This document shows positions 25,519-32,781 of a stretch of 37,625 nt of DNA, in pieces. A program made the translations under genes and the position numbers. Each line of letters starts with the position of its first letter. Within the stretch, counting starts at the first letter, position 1. The notes below the pieces were generated by a model, which worked only from the letters and a program-made list of their open reading frames with translations, was not told where the DNA came from and did not search any database. Location: NCBI RefSeq assembly GCF_946481145.1, contig NZ_CAMLMJ010000030.1, positions 1 through 37,625 of the forward strand. Direction: 5' to 3'. Source of the stretch: an uncultured Sediminibacterium sp. GTDB lineage: Bacteria; Bacteroidota; Bacteroidia; Chitinophagales; Chitinophagaceae.

Positions 25519-26167
25519 ACACCCTCATATGATTCATATAGCACTGGCAGACGACCATCAGTTGTTTTTGAAATCTCTTACGCTGATGTTACACAGTTTT
25601 GGGAATTATAAAGTGGTGATGGAAGCGCTGAATGGAAAAGAACTCTGCGATAAACTGCCCGGCTTATCCATAAAGCCGGATATTATTTTAATAGATGTAA
25701 ATATGCCCGTAATGGATGGTCCTGCAGCAACAAAACAGATCAATGCTCTTTATCCAAATATTAAGCTGGTGGCCCTTTCCATGAATAATGAGGATCATAC
25801 GATCATTAATATGCTTCGATCAGGCTGCTGTGCCTATCTGCTAAAAGATACACACCCCGATGAACTGGAAAAAGCACTCAACGAAATACATTCCAAAGGA
25901 TACTACAATGCCGATGCGGCTAATATAAATTTTCGAAGACTTTTATTTGCAGAACAACGGCAAGACACAAATAAAATAACCGAAAAGGAACTAAGCTTTT
26001 TACAATATGCATGCACCGACATGACATACAAACAAATTGCCCATATAATGAAGCTGAGTGAAAGAACCATCGATGGTTATCGAGAATCTTTATTCGGAAA
26101 ACTACAGGTACAAAGCAGGGTTGGGTTGGCAATGGAGGCGTTAAGAAGAGGATTGATAAAGCTTTAG
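25511..26167 (+). CDS. NarL/FixJ-family response regulator
   Basis: This is a 218-aa transcription regulator from ATG 25511. An alternative ATG at 25529 would start right at the receiver strand, MIHIALADDHQ. The receiver domain is at about 7-125, with acidic DD at 14-15, phosphoacceptor Asp62 (LIDVNMP) and Lys112 (LLKD). The LuxR-type helix-turn-helix is at the C-terminus (about 158-218: LSFLQYACTDMTYKQIAHIM, then LSERTIDGYRESLFGKLQ). It overlaps the kinase gene and is its cognate partner. The target genes cannot be read from the sequence, and no neighbour is an obvious target. Confidence 0.94.
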   Translation: MHKHPHMIHIALADDHQLFLKSLTLMLHSFGNYKVVMEALNGKELCDKLPGLSIKPDIILIDVNMPVMDGPAATKQINALYPNIKLVALSMNNEDHTIINMLRSGCCAYLLKDTHPDELEKALNEIHSKGYYNADAANINFRRLLFAEQRQDTNKITEKELSFLQYACTDMTYKQIAHIMKLSERTIDGYRESLFGKLQVQSRVGLAMEALRRGLIKL

Positions 26168-26197
26168 AAACAGAAGAATATATATAATGTGGAGTAT

Positions 26198-26240
26198 GGA
26201 ACACTGATTATGATGACAATCATGATAATCCGTTTTCTAT
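26198..26240. repeat. Dispersed palindrome, family A (copy A4)
   Basis: GGAACACTGATTATGATG pairs imperfectly with CATGATAATCCGTTTTC around a very short loop. Together with B2 it forms the left bracket of the glycosyltransferase gene, starting 31 bp after the response-regulator stop. Confidence 0.7.
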
Positions 26241-26252
26241 TCACACTATCTC

Positions 26253-26321
26253 AAATCTGAGATCTGCCACCTGCCATCCAACAACCCAAATCCGACATCA
26301 GCGATCAGACATCAGCCATAT
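26253..26321. repeat. Dispersed repeat, family B (copy B2)
   Basis: It aligns along its length with B1 at 41-107. Its right part, 26290-26321 (32 bp), is the exact reverse complement of 27623-27654 on the other side of the glycosyltransferase gene. Its final base is shared with the stop codon of that gene. Confidence 0.9.
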
Positions 26322-27568
26322 TAAACCGCATTCCTAAGCAGCCTTGTCCACGTGGTTTTAGTGTGTTCAAAGTCCTGGAAGTGTTTGGTAACCAGCTTGC
26401 GGTATTTGTCGAACTCGGTGAGTATTTTATGGAACTCTTCGGTTTTAAAGTAGCTGCATAGTTTAGGGATTGTGGTATGCAGGTTGGTTTTCATGGTTTC
26501 CATGGTGGTTTCGAAATAGGAGCGGTCGGTTATATATACTAGTAGTGGTTTGTAACGTACCCAACCGATAGCTGCATTCACAAAACGCATCAGCACTTCA
26601 CGTGTGTTGTTTTCAACGGGTTTAAGTTCTACGGGTAGTACACCATTTAATAAATTATTGTACATAGAAAAACCATCATGAAAAGTATAACAGGGTACTT
26701 TCACGACTTTTAGTTTGCTCAATGCAGTGCTCATAAAACTATCTTCGCCCCTGGCTCCTGGTGGATTGTAGAAAGGTGGAAAATCGCGGTAGTTCTTTAA
26801 ATTGAAACAAAGGTTAGCTCCGGAAATAAATTTCATGCCATGCTGTTCAGTCACTTCATAGGCATAAGCGTTGTTTAGTATTTGCTCGTCTGCATAAGTA
26901 ACACCCTTTTGCTGAATAGTTACCTGTTTCATTTTATCCCAGGTAATGATATCGTTACTTAGCGCTTCAATAAACATCCTGAAATCATTTTCCGAAAGTA
27001 AATTATTGAATTCGATAAAAGGAATGGGAGAGATATACCCACAGTGAAGTCCATGGGTTATGTCAGCGTCGTCGTTATATTTTAAATGGGTACTGAGAAT
27101 GCTTTGTCCCATCCATAATAAATTATCCTGTTTGTTTTTATAACTGGCCAGGGGATATTCATCATCATCAATGAATAGTAGTTTATCCATTTTAAGTTTG
27201 ATGGCGAAATAGGTTACAATATTTCTCTTCTTGGCATAACCTTCTCCAAAAAGTAGTTGACAATCTTTTTCGTCGATGGTATTATCGGTATCAACCAGCA
27301 TTTGTATTTCATTCTTTACTTCATTCACGCCGTAGAAATGAATTGAAGCAACGGTTTCCTGTAGCTCAGCAGGCACATTTTTATAATCGTTGGTATTGGT
27401 ATTTTTATAACGCAGGTCATAACAAACCAATACATGAATACGCACTTTAGTGTTCTTGAGTAACCCATGTTCAATCCAATTATTGATATAGGTTTTTAAT
27501 ACATTTTGAAAGAGCAACCGACCAGTAACAAACCCAATGCCGATATTAACTACTTTGGAATCATTCAT
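26321..27568 (-). CDS. Putative GT-A-fold glycosyltransferase
   Basis: I do not recognise this 415-aa protein with certainty. It begins with a Rossmann-like strand (VVNIGIGFVTGRLLFQNVLK) and contains a DxD-type metal motif at 133-137 (FIDDDE), a GANLCFNLKN segment (250-259), and GARGEDSFMSTAL (271-283), where GEDS sits where many GT-A transferases have an E/D-D acceptor motif. A late YTFHDGF (294-300) supplies a His often used for the metal. These together suggest a retaining or inverting sugar transferase in the cytoplasm. There is no signal peptide or membrane segment and no polysaccharide cluster around it. The gene is alone, and both ends abut dispersed repeats that mirror each other, so it may be a transferred single-gene cassette. 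Confidence 0.6.
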   Translation of the reverse strand: MNDSKVVNIGIGFVTGRLLFQNVLKTYINNWIEHGLLKNTKVRIHVLVCYDLRYKNTNTNDYKNVPAELQETVASIHFYGVNEVKNEIQMLVDTDNTIDEKDCQLLFGEGYAKKRNIVTYFAIKLKMDKLLFIDDDEYPLASYKNKQDNLLWMGQSILSTHLKYNDDADITHGLHCGYISPIPFIEFNNLLSENDFRMFIEALSNDIITWDKMKQVTIQQKGVTYADEQILNNAYAYEVTEQHGMKFISGANLCFNLKNYRDFPPFYNPPGARGEDSFMSTALSKLKVVKVPCYTFHDGFSMYNNLLNGVLPVELKPVENNTREVLMRFVNAAIGWVRYKPLLVYITDRSYFETTMETMKTNLHTTIPKLCSYFKTEEFHKILTEFDKYRKLVTKHFQDFEHTKTTWTRLLRNAV

Positions 27569-27622
27569 AATTAAGCATTTTAGGTAGTATACTGATTATT
27601 TGAGAAAGAGGCAAAAAAGATT

Positions 27623-27677
27623 ATATGGCTGATGTCTGATCGCTGATGTCGGATATGAATGGAGAGATGTCAGATTT
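27623..27677. repeat. Dispersed repeat, family B inverted (copy B3)
   Basis: The first 32 bp (27623-27654) are the perfect reverse complement of 26290-26321. The remainder (to AGATGTCAGATTT) is related to the outer part of B2. It lies 54 bp upstream of the glycosyltransferase start, so it falls in that gene's promoter or leader zone. Confidence 0.9.
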
Positions 27678-27690
27678 CGGTTGGGAGGCA

Positions 27691-27733
27691 TGGAACGCGG
27701 ATTATCATGATCGACCTTGATAATCTGTGAATC
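27691..27733. repeat. Dispersed palindrome, family A (copy A5)
   Basis: GGAACGCGGATTATCATGA pairs imperfectly with TTGATAATCTGTGAATC around a short loop. It is the outer right-hand partner of A4, so the order around the glycosyltransferase gene is A-B-gene-B-A. Confidence 0.72.
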
Positions 27734-27750
27734 AATGGCTTAATCATTTT

Positions 27751-27827
27751 TATTGCCACTGAATACTCAGAAAAATCACAGTAATTGAACGACTATTCTG
27801 AGACCCTCTGAGCACTCAGTGGCAATA
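27751..27827. repeat. Dispersed palindrome, family C (copy C3)
   Basis: The arms 27751-27781 (TATTGCCACTGAATACTCAG) and 27798-27827 (CTGAGCACTCAGTGGCAATA within it) are imperfect inverted repeats. With B3, A5 and B4 it nearly fills the 377-bp spacer 27569-27945. Confidence 0.8.
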
Positions 27828-27860
27828 AAATTTGCTAATACAAATAATTACAAAAGAAAA

Positions 27861-27890
27861 AATCTGACATCTGACATCTGCCATCCAACA
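27861..27890. repeat. Dispersed repeat, family B half-copy (B4)
   Basis: AATCTGACATCTGACATC followed by TGCCATCCAACAA matches the left half of B2. An inverted half-copy lies beyond the next gene at 29845-29877. Confidence 0.75.
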
Positions 27891-27945
27891 ATGCTCATTT
27901 TATTTTTCTATCTTGTTAGTCCGCAACTACTTACAATACATGCAT

Positions 27946-29823
27946 ATGAAAAAACTAACTATTTTATTTTCCAGCCTATTGCTGGTAATAACCTCTTTTG
28001 CGCAGGATACTGCTGCTATTTACCTTAAACTTCAGGAAATTGCCATCATAGACCAGAAAGTGATGATGCCCATGCGCGATGGCATTCGACTGGCTACCGA
28101 TATCTATCGACCCAAAGGCAACCAGAAAGTGCCCATTGTGTTTTCCAAAACACCTTACCAATTCAATACCTGGGTAGATGGTAAAATGACCACCCGCACC
28201 ATGGAAGAAGCATACAATGCTGTTTCGCGTGGATATGCTTATGTGGTACAAAATGAAAGGGGCCGTTATTTCTCCGAAGGCGAATGGGATATACTAGGCG
28301 CACCCATTACTGATGGTTACGATGCATTTACCTGGATGAGTAAACAGCCCTGGAGTAATGGTAAAATAGGTGTGATCGGTTGTTCATCAACTGCGGAATG
28401 GCAGATGGCTGTAGCATCTCAAAACCATCCGGCACTGGCAGCCATGGTGGCACAGGGTTTTGGCGCCGGCGTAGGCCGTGTAGGTAAATTCATGGAACAG
28501 GGTAACTGGTACCGTGGCGGTGCTCAACAAATGTTGTTTACTGCATGGCTCTATGGTACGCAGAACGATAAATTCAAACCCACATTCCCCAAAAATATTC
28601 AGCAAAAAGATTTACAACGTTTACAACGCTTCTATGATATGGCTACAGAAGCGCCAAGGGTTGATTGGGCCGTAGGACTTCGTCACCTGCCGGTACAGGA
28701 TATCATTAAAAATGTTAAGGGCTCTGAAGGTGTTTATGAAGATATGATCCGTCGTAAACCCAACGACCCTAAATGGTTTAAGGGTGGACTATACCACGAT
28801 AACATGCCGTTGAATGTACCTGCCTACTGGTTTGTATCCTGGTACGACGTATCATCGGCTCCCAATATTGCCCTGTTTAACCATGTACGCAATAGCGCAA
28901 AAAACAAAGCCATTGCCGATAACCAATACCTGGTTATTGCACCGGTATTACACTGCTCTTACAAACGTGCTACCGAAAATACCATTGTAGGAGAAAGAAG
29001 TGTGGGTGATGCACGATTGAATTATGATGAACTTACCTGGGGTTGGTTCGATATGTTGTTGAAAGGAGAGAAAAACGATTTCAAAGAAAAAAATCCAAGG
29101 GTACGTTATTATACTATGGGCAGTAACAAATGGCAACAGTCTGAAACATTTCCACCAGCAGGTGCAGAGATGCAATCATTTTATTTAGCCAGTGGCGGAA
29201 AAGCAAATACACTTAACGGCGATGGACAGCTTAAAAGCGCTGCACCCAAAGAAGACAAACCCGATGCATTTCAATACGACCCTATGAATCCGGTGCCTTC
29301 TTATGGTGGTAATGTATGCTGCACCGGCAACGCAGTTCAAGGCGGATCATTCGATCAATCGAAGATGGAACTACGTGATGATATTTTGGTATATACTTCA
29401 GATGAACTAAAAGAAGGAGTAGAGATCACCGGCTTTATTGAATCAACATTATATGTTTCTTCATCAGGACCTGATACAGATATTACGTTGAAGTTGATCG
29501 ATGTACATCCGGACGGGAAAGCCTATAACCTCGATGAAACCATACAGCGACTACGTTACCGTGAAGGATACGATAAAGAAGTATTCATGGAAAAAGGAAA
29601 AGTTTACAAGGTGGATCTAACACCAATGGTTACGAGTAATTTCTTTGCTGCCGGACATCGTATTCGTATTGAAGTAAGCAGCAGTAACTTCCCCCGTTTC
29701 GAAAGAAACATGAATACCGGAGGGAATAATTATGATGAAGCAACAGGAATTAAAGTAGAGAATAAGATCCATCATTCAGAGAAGTACCCTTCGGTGATTA
29801 AGTTGCCGATGCAGAAGAAATAA
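27946..29823 (+). CDS. CocE/NonD-family alpha/beta hydrolase, exported
   Basis: This 625-aa protein starts at ATG 27946. A nearby in-frame ATG at 27940 would add two residues, and a TTG at 27913 is unlikely. The signal peptide ends at about TSFAQ (residue 20). It belongs to the X-Pro dipeptidyl-peptidase (S15)/CocE group. The hydrolase domain has [16 protein letters not shown] (41-56), [13 protein letters not shown] (103-115) and the nucleophile elbow GCSS (145-148, probable Ser147). The acid is probably in WYDVSSAPN and the His in [10 protein letters not shown]-terminal jelly-roll-like domain ([15 protein letters not shown] region) completes it. A likely role is periplasmic hydrolysis of an ester or amide such as an N-acyl amino acid or glutaryl group; the substrate is unknown. 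Inverted B half-copies flank the gene. Confidence 0.9.
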   Translation: MKKLTILFSSLLLVITSFAQDTAAIYLKLQEIAIIDQKVMMPMRDGIRLATDIYRPKGNQKVPIVFSKTPYQFNTWVDGKMTTRTMEEAYNAVSRGYAYVVQNERGRYFSEGEWDILGAPITDGYDAFTWMSKQPWSNGKIGVIGCSSTAEWQMAVASQNHPALAAMVAQGFGAGVGRVGKFMEQGNWYRGGAQQMLFTAWLYGTQNDKFKPTFPKNIQQKDLQRLQRFYDMATEAPRVDWAVGLRHLPVQDIIKNVKGSEGVYEDMIRRKPNDPKWFKGGLYHDNMPLNVPAYWFVSWYDVSSAPNIALFNHVRNSAKNKAIADNQYLVIAPVLHCSYKRATENTIVGERSVGDARLNYDELTWGWFDMLLKGEKNDFKEKNPRVRYYTMGSNKWQQSETFPPAGAEMQSFYLASGGKANTLNGDGQLKSAAPKEDKPDAFQYDPMNPVPSYGGNVCCTGNAVQGGSFDQSKMELRDDILVYTSDELKEGVEITGFIESTLYVSSSGPDTDITLKLIDVHPDGKAYNLDETIQRLRYREGYDKEVFMEKGKVYKVDLTPMVTSNFFAAGHRIRIEVSSSNFPRFERNMNTGGNNYDEATGIKVENKIHHSEKYPSVIKLPMQKK

Positions 29824-29844
29824 GGAATAGGAAATAGGAAAGGA

Positions 29845-29877
29845 TGGTAGATGTCAGATGGCAGATATCAGATTTTT
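29845..29877. repeat. Dispersed repeat, family B half-copy inverted (B5)
   Basis: GGTAGATGTCAGATGGCAG and the following TATCAGATTTTTTT are the reverse complement type of B4 at 27861-27890. It starts 22 bp after the CocE gene stop. The rest of the 495-bp spacer 29824-30318 is described in the following entries. Confidence 0.72.
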
Positions 29878-29910
29878 TTGAATTTTGAATTCAAATGTTG
29901 GTTGTAAAAC

Positions 29911-30225
29911 AAAAAAGCTTTCGACATTAAACCATCTACGCAAATAAAACCTATACCAGTCCCTGCGGACGGGCCTCATTGGGGTCGGTGTCGAGCGAAG
30001 CGATGACAGATCAGATTATGCTAAGCTAATCTGATCAGAGGCCAATGCAGCCCGGTAGTAGGGACGAGGCCATGCGGCCTGAGTAAAAAGCATATCGAAT
30101 AAAGCGAGCATATATTTTGTAGAACTACAAGCATAAAAAATAAACCATCTAAGCGAATAAAACTCATACCAGTCCCTGCAGCCTGAGTAAAAAAGTTTCA
30201 ATTAAAACGAGCTTATAGTTTGTAA
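29911..30225. repeat. Two tandem units, the first split by a structured insert
   Basis: Unit 1 (29911-30117) and unit 2 (30118-30220) share TTGTAnAAC, TAAACCATCTA, ATACCAGTCCCTGC, CCTGAGTAAAAA and CGAGC-TATA-TTTGTA in the same order. Unit 2 is about 103 bp; unit 1 is about 207 bp because about 109 bp (29967-30075) lies between CCCTGC and GGCCTGAG. A third unit seems to begin at about 30220 and merges into the terminator. No reading frame is evident. Confidence 0.8.
29959..30065. ncRNA. Candidate structured element with nested stems
   Basis: Four inverted pairs are nested in order: GTCCCT 29959-29964 with AGGGAC 30060-30065; CGGG 29970-29973 with CCCG 30051-30054; CATTGG 29977-29982 with CCAATG 30042-30047; and GATCAGATTA 30009-30018 with TAATCTGATC 30027-30036 (perfect, 8-nt loop). 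Such ordering is what a folded RNA or a palindromic mobile element would show. Transcription is not demonstrated, so the ncRNA label is tentative. Confidence 0.4.
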
Positions 30226-30228
30226 AAT

Positions 30229-30264
30229 AAAACGGGAGTAAACAACTACTCCCGTTTTGTTTTA
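30229..30264. terminator. Intrinsic terminator upstream of the DUF1080 gene
   Basis: A perfect 12-bp stem (AAAACGGGAGTA 30229-30240 with TACTCCCGTTTT 30247-30258) has a 6-nt loop and is followed by GTTTTATC. It insulates the DUF1080 gene starting at 30319 from upstream transcription. Confidence 0.9.
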
Positions 30265-30318
30265 TCAAACAAAATATCATCGATAGATTCTTTATCTTCA
30301 ACATTCAAACCACGCCAT

Positions 30319-31278
30319 ATGAAACAGACCATGTTCCGTTCTATTGTATGCCTTGCATTGTCAATGGCATTTATTACCATCTCCGCATTTTCTGATAAAA
30401 ATATTGCCGCAGAAAACGACCAGGCCATTATTGGTCGCTGGGATCTTACCGTAAATATGGGTGATCGTATTGCACCATCCTGGTTGGAGGTGAAACTATC
30501 GGGGATTCAAACATTGGTAGGGCAATTTGTTGCCGATGGCGGTAGTGCAAGACCTATTGCTCAGGTGAAAGTGAAAGAAGGAAAAATAACTTTTTCTATA
30601 CCTGCACAGTGGGAGCGTACAGATAAGGAAATGGTATTTGAAGCTACGCTCGAAAACGACCAACTCAAAGGAACTATTTATGCCAGCAATGGTAGAACCT
30701 ATACATTCACCGGTGAGCGAGCACCTCTGTTAAAAAGAACAGCCCCTGTTAGTTGGGGTAAACCCATTCACCTGCTCAACAAAACCAATTTAGATGGTTG
30801 GGTTGCTCAAGGACGCAATAATCAATGGCAAAATATCAATGGTGTTCTTACCAGCCCCAAATCGGGCAGCAACCTGATGACCGTTGAAAAATTCAACGAT
30901 TTCAAATTACATGTAGAACTACGTTATCCTGCAGGAAGTAATAGCGGCGTGTATTTGCGCGGCAGGTATGAAGTGCAGGTAGAAGACAATGCAGGTAAAG
31001 AACCATCATCTACTTATTTCGGCGGTATCTATGGTTTTCTTACACCAAACGAAATGGCAGCCAAACCAGCAGGTGAGTGGCAAAGTTTTGATATAACCCT
31101 TATAGGAAGAAGGGTAACCGTAGTAGCAAATGGTAAAGCCATTATTGTAGACCAGATTATCCCCGGTATTACAGGAGGAGCAATCGATAGTAAAGAAGGA
31201 GAACCGGGTCCAATTTTGTTACAAGGTGATCATGGTCCTGTAGAGTATAGAAATATTATTATTACGCCGGCTAGATAG
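30319..31278 (+). CDS. Exported DUF1080 (3-keto-disaccharide hydrolase-like) protein
   Basis: This 319-aa protein has a signal peptide (SIVCLALSMAFITISAFS, to about residue 25). Residues about 35-140 form a lipocalin-like or beta-rich N-terminal domain. The C-terminal part, about 145-318, is the DUF1080 concanavalin-like fold (LLNKTNLDGWVAQGRNNQWQ, PAGSNSGVYLRGRYEVQVED, GEWQSFDITLIGRRVTVVAN, LQGDHGPVEYRNIIITP). Members of PF06439 hydrolyse 3-keto-glycosides in other Bacteroidota, so this protein may do the same in the periplasm. No keto-forming oxidoreductase is nearby in this window. The MFS sugar porter follows 144 bp later and could import the product. The stop codon overlaps the first word of repeat family F. 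Confidence 0.86.
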   Translation: MKQTMFRSIVCLALSMAFITISAFSDKNIAAENDQAIIGRWDLTVNMGDRIAPSWLEVKLSGIQTLVGQFVADGGSARPIAQVKVKEGKITFSIPAQWERTDKEMVFEATLENDQLKGTIYASNGRTYTFTGERAPLLKRTAPVSWGKPIHLLNKTNLDGWVAQGRNNQWQNINGVLTSPKSGSNLMTVEKFNDFKLHVELRYPAGSNSGVYLRGRYEVQVEDNAGKEPSSTYFGGIYGFLTPNEMAAKPAGEWQSFDITLIGRRVTVVANGKAIIVDQIIPGITGGAIDSKEGEPGPILLQGDHGPVEYRNIIITPAR

Positions 31279-31408
31279 TCCGCAAGTCCGAGAGTCCGGG
31301 GTCCGGAAGATAAGAGGTCTTTATGACTAAATTGATTTCTGTGCACTCAGTGGCAATTAGCCACCAGCGATCCATCTTTCGGACTTTCCGACATCCGGAC
31401 TTTCGCTC
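31277..31408. repeat. Inverted family F repeats enclosing a C half-copy
   Basis: The left block 31277-31310 is built of AGTCCG/GTCCGG words (AAGTCCGAGAGTCCGG), and the right block 31375-31408 of the inverse (CGGACTTTCCGACATCCGG). Between them at about 31340-31360 lies a half-copy of family C (GTGCACTCAGTGGCAAT). The 144-bp spacer between the DUF1080 and porter genes is thus almost all repeat. One repeat seems to have landed inside another. Confidence 0.8.
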
Positions 31409-31422
31409 TAAAATAAAACCGT

Positions 31423-32730
31423 ATGCATAAAAAACTCGCTCTCTGGTCCATCACCGTGGGTTTGGGTGGACTTCTATTCGGTCTCGATGTTGCTGTAATC
31501 TCCGGAGCGGAACAAGCTATTCAACAGTTATGGAACCTTAGTGATTGGATGCATGGAACGGCCATAGCCATGGCATTGTACGGAACAGTAGTGGGTGCTG
31601 CAATGGGTAATATTCCCGCCAATAAAATAGGCAGAAAGAAAACCCTGTTTTGGATTGGTATACTCTTTCTCGTTACTTCTATCGGTGCAGCATTATCGAT
31701 GGATGTATACAGCTTTATGTTTTTTCGTTTTGTGAGTGGGTTGAGTATCGGCGCTTCATCAGTTGTGGCACCTGTGTATATTTCAGAGATCGCCCCACCC
31801 AAATACCGTGGCCGCATGGTAATTTCCTTTCAGTTGAATGTGGTAGCTGGTATATTGCTGGCGTATTTATCCAATTATCTTTTACAAGGTACAGGCGGCG
31901 CAGAAGACTGGCGATGGATGCTTGGTGTAGTTGCCATTCCTTCTTTGATGTTTTCAGTGTTGATGCTGTTTACACCAGAATCACCACGTTGGCTGGTACT
32001 GTATAAAAACGATGCGACTGCTGCGAAAAAGGTTTTATCCATTACAGGCGAAGCCACCGATGAAATGATTGAAACCATCCGCAAATCGGTATCTGGCGTA
32101 AAAGAAAAACTCTTCTCCAAAAAATATGCAAGACCATTAATACTTGCATTTCTCATAGCTTTCTTTAACCAGCTCTCTGGTATCAATGCCATCATCTATT
32201 TCGCTCCAAAGGTTTTTGAAATGGCTGGTATTGAAAGAAACGGCGCTTTGCTATCAAGTGTAGGTATTGGAGCTGTTAATTTTATTTTCACCTTAACCGG
32301 CTGGTACCTGATTGACCGGTTTGGAAGAAAGGCATTGATGTACCTCGGTTCAATCGGATATATTGTATCCTTATCGCTGATAGCATTTGCATTCAGCAGT
32401 GGTAATAGTTCCATGATCGTTTATTATGTATTCCTGTTTATTGCGGCGCATGCTGTAGGACAAGGTGCTGTGATCTGGGTGTTTTTATCTGAACTGTTTC
32501 CAAATGCGGTGAGGGCGAGTGGTACTTCTTTCGGGTGTTTAACCCATTGGGTGTTTGCAGCTTTGGTAGCTCAGGTATTTCCCTTTTTCGCTGCCAATGT
32601 ACCCGGCGCATACATCTTCGGGTTCTTTGCCTTCATGATGGTTTTACAACTGCTGTATGTATGGAAAATGATGCCAGAAACAAAAGGGGTGGCACTGGAA
32701 GACATGGAACAGCAGATAGTTTTACATTAA
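31423..32730 (+). CDS. MFS sugar porter (sugar:proton symporter)
   Basis: This 435-aa inner-membrane transporter with 12 predicted helices is in the sugar porter family (XylE/GLUT-like). The family signatures are all present: GLDVAVISGA (20-29), NKIGRKKTLF (67-76), SEIAPPKYRGRM (121-132), PESPRW (185-190), QLSGINAIIYFAP (250-262), DRFGRKALMY (298-307), and PNAVRASG plus PETKG near the end. It should carry a monosaccharide with protons; the specific sugar is not predictable. It lies between the exported DUF1080 protein and a TonB-dependent receptor (51 bp downstream), making a plausible outer-membrane, periplasm and inner-membrane pathway. Confidence 0.94.
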   Translation: MHKKLALWSITVGLGGLLFGLDVAVISGAEQAIQQLWNLSDWMHGTAIAMALYGTVVGAAMGNIPANKIGRKKTLFWIGILFLVTSIGAALSMDVYSFMFFRFVSGLSIGASSVVAPVYISEIAPPKYRGRMVISFQLNVVAGILLAYLSNYLLQGTGGAEDWRWMLGVVAIPSLMFSVLMLFTPESPRWLVLYKNDATAAKKVLSITGEATDEMIETIRKSVSGVKEKLFSKKYARPLILAFLIAFFNQLSGINAIIYFAPKVFEMAGIERNGALLSSVGIGAVNFIFTLTGWYLIDRFGRKALMYLGSIGYIVSLSLIAFAFSSGNSSMIVYYVFLFIAAHAVGQGAVIWVFLSELFPNAVRASGTSFGCLTHWVFAALVAQVFPFFAANVPGAYIFGFFAFMMVLQLLYVWKMMPETKGVALEDMEQQIVLH

Positions 32731-32781
32731 TGTTTGAACAAGCTGGTCTTTTTATTGTTTATAGCTAAACAAACCGGCATT

